Shown here piece after piece: positions 62,251-64,000 of a stretch of DNA of 64,000 bases; positions within the stretch are counted from its first letter, which is position 1; each line of letters starts with the position of its first letter. Position numbers and translations under genes: made by a program. The DNA lies in contig NZ_JAJOZC010000001.1 of assembly GCF_023701695.1 (NCBI RefSeq), forward strand, positions 682,001 to 746,000, written 5' to 3'. The notes beneath the pieces are model-generated. The model saw nothing but the letters and a program-made list of their open reading frames with translations, did not search any database and had not been told where the DNA came from. The stretch comes from Streptomyces sp. RKAG290 (GTDB lineage: Bacteria > Actinomycetota > Actinomycetes > Streptomycetales > Streptomycetaceae).

Positions 62251-62684
62251 ATGAGCCACATCACGGACCTCTGGACGGCGGGCAAGGCGCCGACCCGGAG
62301 CGGACTCTACAGAGCCGACGGTTCGGCGCGCACCATCGAGACCGACGGCCCGGCGCTGTCGCGATTCGCCCTCGGGCCACCGCTGGACCTGGACGCCCTG
62401 CTGGCGGAGAGCCCGCTGAGCGTGACCGAGATCGACATCCATCCACAATGCTTCGTCGCGCTCCCCGACCGGTCAGGCTTCATCTGCGGTGGAGACGGCG
62501 CACTCGGCTCGGATGGCTTCTTCGCCAGGTTGGACGCGGGCAGGAGTCCGGTATGGGTGGCCTCGATGTGCGACTCGAATCCGTTCGAGAAGGCGGAACT
62601 CGGGGATGGGTAGCCTGCTTCACCAACAATCTCGGGAACTCCGTTGTTGTGGATCTACTGAGTGCCGACTTCGACGTGCAGTGA
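62251..62684 (+). CDS. Hypothetical protein (apparent frameshift)
   Basis: ATG start with GGAGG ten bases before. The frame encodes SHITDLWTAGKAPTRSGLYR, VTEIDIHPQCFVALPDRSGF and WVASMCDSNPFEKAELG, then stops; the next frame continues GWVACFTNNLGNSVVVDLLSADFDVQ to 62684. One extra G at 62602-62605 makes it a continuous 144-residue protein. No signal peptide or known domain. It may be an immunity-type or cytoplasmic small protein, but I do not recognise the family. It ends at a hairpin. Confidence 0.55.
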
Positions 62685-62689
62685 GCAAT

Positions 62690-62714
62690 GCCCTGGCCCC
62701 CTGCCGGCCAGGGC
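62690..62714 (+). terminator. Hairpin after the 62251 gene
   Basis: GCCCTGGCC pairs with GGCCAGGGC over seven bases, starting six bases after the stop codon. A typical factor-independent streptomycete terminator without a U-tract. Confidence 0.7.
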
Positions 62715-63135
62715 ACAGGGGCCCGCCGGCCAGGACACCCGCAGTCCCCGACCGAGCAATGGTGGGCCACACCCCGCAGCTGGATTGCTCGCATGACCGG
62801 AACCGGCACGCTCGCCGAGCATGCCTCGCCTCTGGAATGTACACACTTCCATCTCCACCAGTGACCATTCCCCGATACCGAGACCGCCCATTGGATAATC
62901 CCATTTCCACTAGTGGCAACATGGGTTGATTCAGCGAATACGACCATTGGGCTCGCCGACTTTGGGTCCGCCTGCTGGAACTGCTGCCCGCGTGTGCCTG
63001 ACTGAGAGTCAAGCGCAACAGGTCGAAGCACCCATGGACCGCCCGGTCAACACAAATCGCCATAGCGCAACCACGAAGAGTCACCATTTCGCGTCGCGGC
63101 TTGTGTGTGATCCCAGCATCCGGGAGCCTGGAGCT
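62715..63135. other. Intergenic upstream of the LuxR-LAL gene
   Basis: About 420 bases with lower GC than the window's average, especially 62830-63100. It presumably contains the promoter of the LuxR gene. Minus-strand frames through it are the reverse of that gene and are not real. Confidence 0.4.
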
Positions 63136-64000
63136 ATGTGCGGCTGGGAGATCGTCGAGCGTGACACGGAGCTGGAATCTCTGGCACGGGCTTTCGATGC
63201 CGCCCGCGAGTCGGCGGGCAGCCTCTCCGTCATTGACGGTGCTGCCGGAATAGGTAAGTCGCGACTTCTGTCCGAACTGAGCACATTGCCGCAAACCGCC
63301 GAATTCAGCCTTCTCTACGCTCGCGGGTCGGAGCTGGAACAGGAACTCCCCTTTGGCGTCGTGCGACAGCTCATGGAGCCGGCGCTCCATAGCGAACGCC
63401 ATGGTCGAACGGATGAGTGGCTCAGCGGTGCAGCAGCTCCTGCCCGCCACGTGCTGGGGCAGATCGGTTCCAGAATCGAGAACGAAGGCGAATCCGCCAC
63501 GCTGAATGGGCTCGTTCGACTTGTCGCCAATATGTGCCGGTCCCATCCCCTCGCACTCATCATGGATGATATGCAGTGGGCTGATATTTCCTCCCTGCGT
63601 TTCGTCCTCAAGCTCCTGCCGGAACTGGAGGATCTCCCGCTCGCGTTGGTTGTGGCGAGGCGACCGAGCGAACCAATCTCGGAGACAAGGCTGCTGGACC
63701 TCGTGGACTCATCCGCCGCTCTACGGCTCTCACTTTCGCCGTTGTCACATGCGGCAACTCTCAATATCCTGAGAAGACAGCTAGGGAAATCGGATCCAGA
63801 TTTTTTGCGTTCATGCTTCGAGGCAACCACAGGTAATCCTCTATATCTTCGCGAACTGATCAGAAGTATTACTTCCGAAAACATTGATCCGAGCTTCGCG
63901 AACTCCGCAAGAGTTTTCGGTATCGGGCCCAGATCCATCGTTCGATGGGTTGCACGCCGACTTTCCCACCTGCCCCTCGCAATAACCAAGTTCGCCCGAG
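63136..64000 (+). CDS. LuxR-family large ATP-binding regulator (LAL), N-terminal part, cut by window edge
   Basis: ATG at 63136, with GGGAG nine bases upstream, opens a frame that stays open to the last base. The first 288 residues are an AAA/STAND ATPase: VERDTELESLARAF, Walker A DGAAGIGKSRLLSEL, LALIMDDMQWADISSL (Walker B, DD) and TGNPLYLRELIR. This is the N-terminal half of LAL regulators (total about 900 residues with a C-terminal LuxR helix-turn-helix), which usually switch on biosynthetic gene clusters. Codon use is distinctly AT-richer than in the rest of the window, suggesting recent transfer. Confidence 0.87.
   Translation, partial: MCGWEIVERDTELESLARAFDAARESAGSLSVIDGAAGIGKSRLLSELSTLPQTAEFSLLYARGSELEQELPFGVVRQLMEPALHSERHGRTDEWLSGAAAPARHVLGQIGSRIENEGESATLNGLVRLVANMCRSHPLALIMDDMQWADISSLRFVLKLLPELEDLPLALVVARRPSEPISETRLLDLVDSSAALRLSLSPLSHAATLNILRRQLGKSDPDFLRSCFEATTGNPLYLRELIRSITSENIDPSFANSARVFGIGPRSIVRWVARRLSHLPLAITKFAR

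Noticed and set aside
62620..63546. 308-codon minus-strand frame near the right edge
   Set aside because: It is antisense to the LuxR-LAL N-terminus, which has Walker A and B motifs on the plus strand and stays open to the edge.
63315..63989. 224-codon minus-strand frame at the right edge
   Set aside because: Antisense of the LuxR-LAL ATPase domain; Ser/Arg-rich without motifs.
1..64000. rRNA, tRNA or CRISPR loci
   Set aside because: No rRNA-like conserved stretches, tRNA cloverleaves or regularly spaced repeats were seen on either strand.

Overview
The window reads as high-GC actinobacterial DNA, most likely Streptomyces. Pointers are GTG/TTG starts, GGAGG-type ribosome sites, an actinobacterial integration host factor (mIHF) paralogue, an ECF sigma factor paired with a CU044_5270-type protein, a TipA-like MerR remnant and a LuxR-LAL regulator. 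The many insertion-sequence scars, gene fragments and peripheral-metabolism genes suggest an accessory region or chromosome arm rather than core genome.

Layout. 0-2.5 kb: the end of a UvrA-like gene, then a scrapyard of fragments (DUF3800-like tail, dnaE2 PHP start, polymorphic-toxin Hint domain, an HtaA-like tail). 2.6-7.2 kb: SufS-like aminotransferase, DUF427 protein, secreted lamin-tail protein, mIHF paralogue, and IS701-like and IS110-like remnants. 7.7-20.4 kb: ion and energy genes: CPA antiporter, short-chain dehydrogenase, NDH-2, cydAB, GMC oxidoreductase, cyclase-family hydrolase, a GH15 protein lacking its core, and a ClC channel. 20.8-26 kb: a nucleobase cassette (NCS2 permease, amidohydrolase, 2OG-Fe(II) oxygenase, second NCS2 permease). 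26.3-27.5 kb: membrane metallophosphoesterase.

27.6-37.5 kb, minus strand, is the most notable locus: a compact RiPP operon. Two very short precursor genes (36 and 37 codons plus stop, easily missed) are followed by a LanL/LanKC synthetase with zinc-site cysteines, an S9 prolyl-oligopeptidase, two ABC exporter half-molecules and a radical SAM enzyme. From the synthetase to the second ABC half-molecule each start overlaps the preceding stop. The precursor cores are built from repeated x-x-(Thr/Ser)-Cys tetrads, so each could carry several thioether rings. A radical SAM enzyme in such an operon suggests a hybrid modification pathway.

38-64 kb: TetR regulator with divergent saccharopine-dehydrogenase-like gene; three secreted proteins; ECF sigma/CU044_5270 pair; a gntR-DUF-GMC operon with a palindrome before gntR; two paralogous Tat-secreted proteins; a sphingomyelinase-like phosphodiesterase; a beta-lactamase-family lipoprotein; an MFS transporter; a HATPase anti-sigma-like protein; a 206-bp MITE; a deleted alpha/beta hydrolase; a TipA-like gene interrupted by an IS5-family transposase end that recurs inverted 1 kb away; and, running off the edge, a lower-GC LuxR-LAL regulator.

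Reading caution: at least fourteen apparent frameshifts here are each repaired by adding one G or C to a G/C run, and the repaired genes have family-like lengths. I therefore treat several 'pseudogenes' (S9 peptidase, gntR, both Tat proteins, the beta-lactamase, the HATPase) as probably intact genes with homopolymer under-calls, while the GH15, alpha/beta-hydrolase, MerR and dnaE2 cases show real deletions or insertions.
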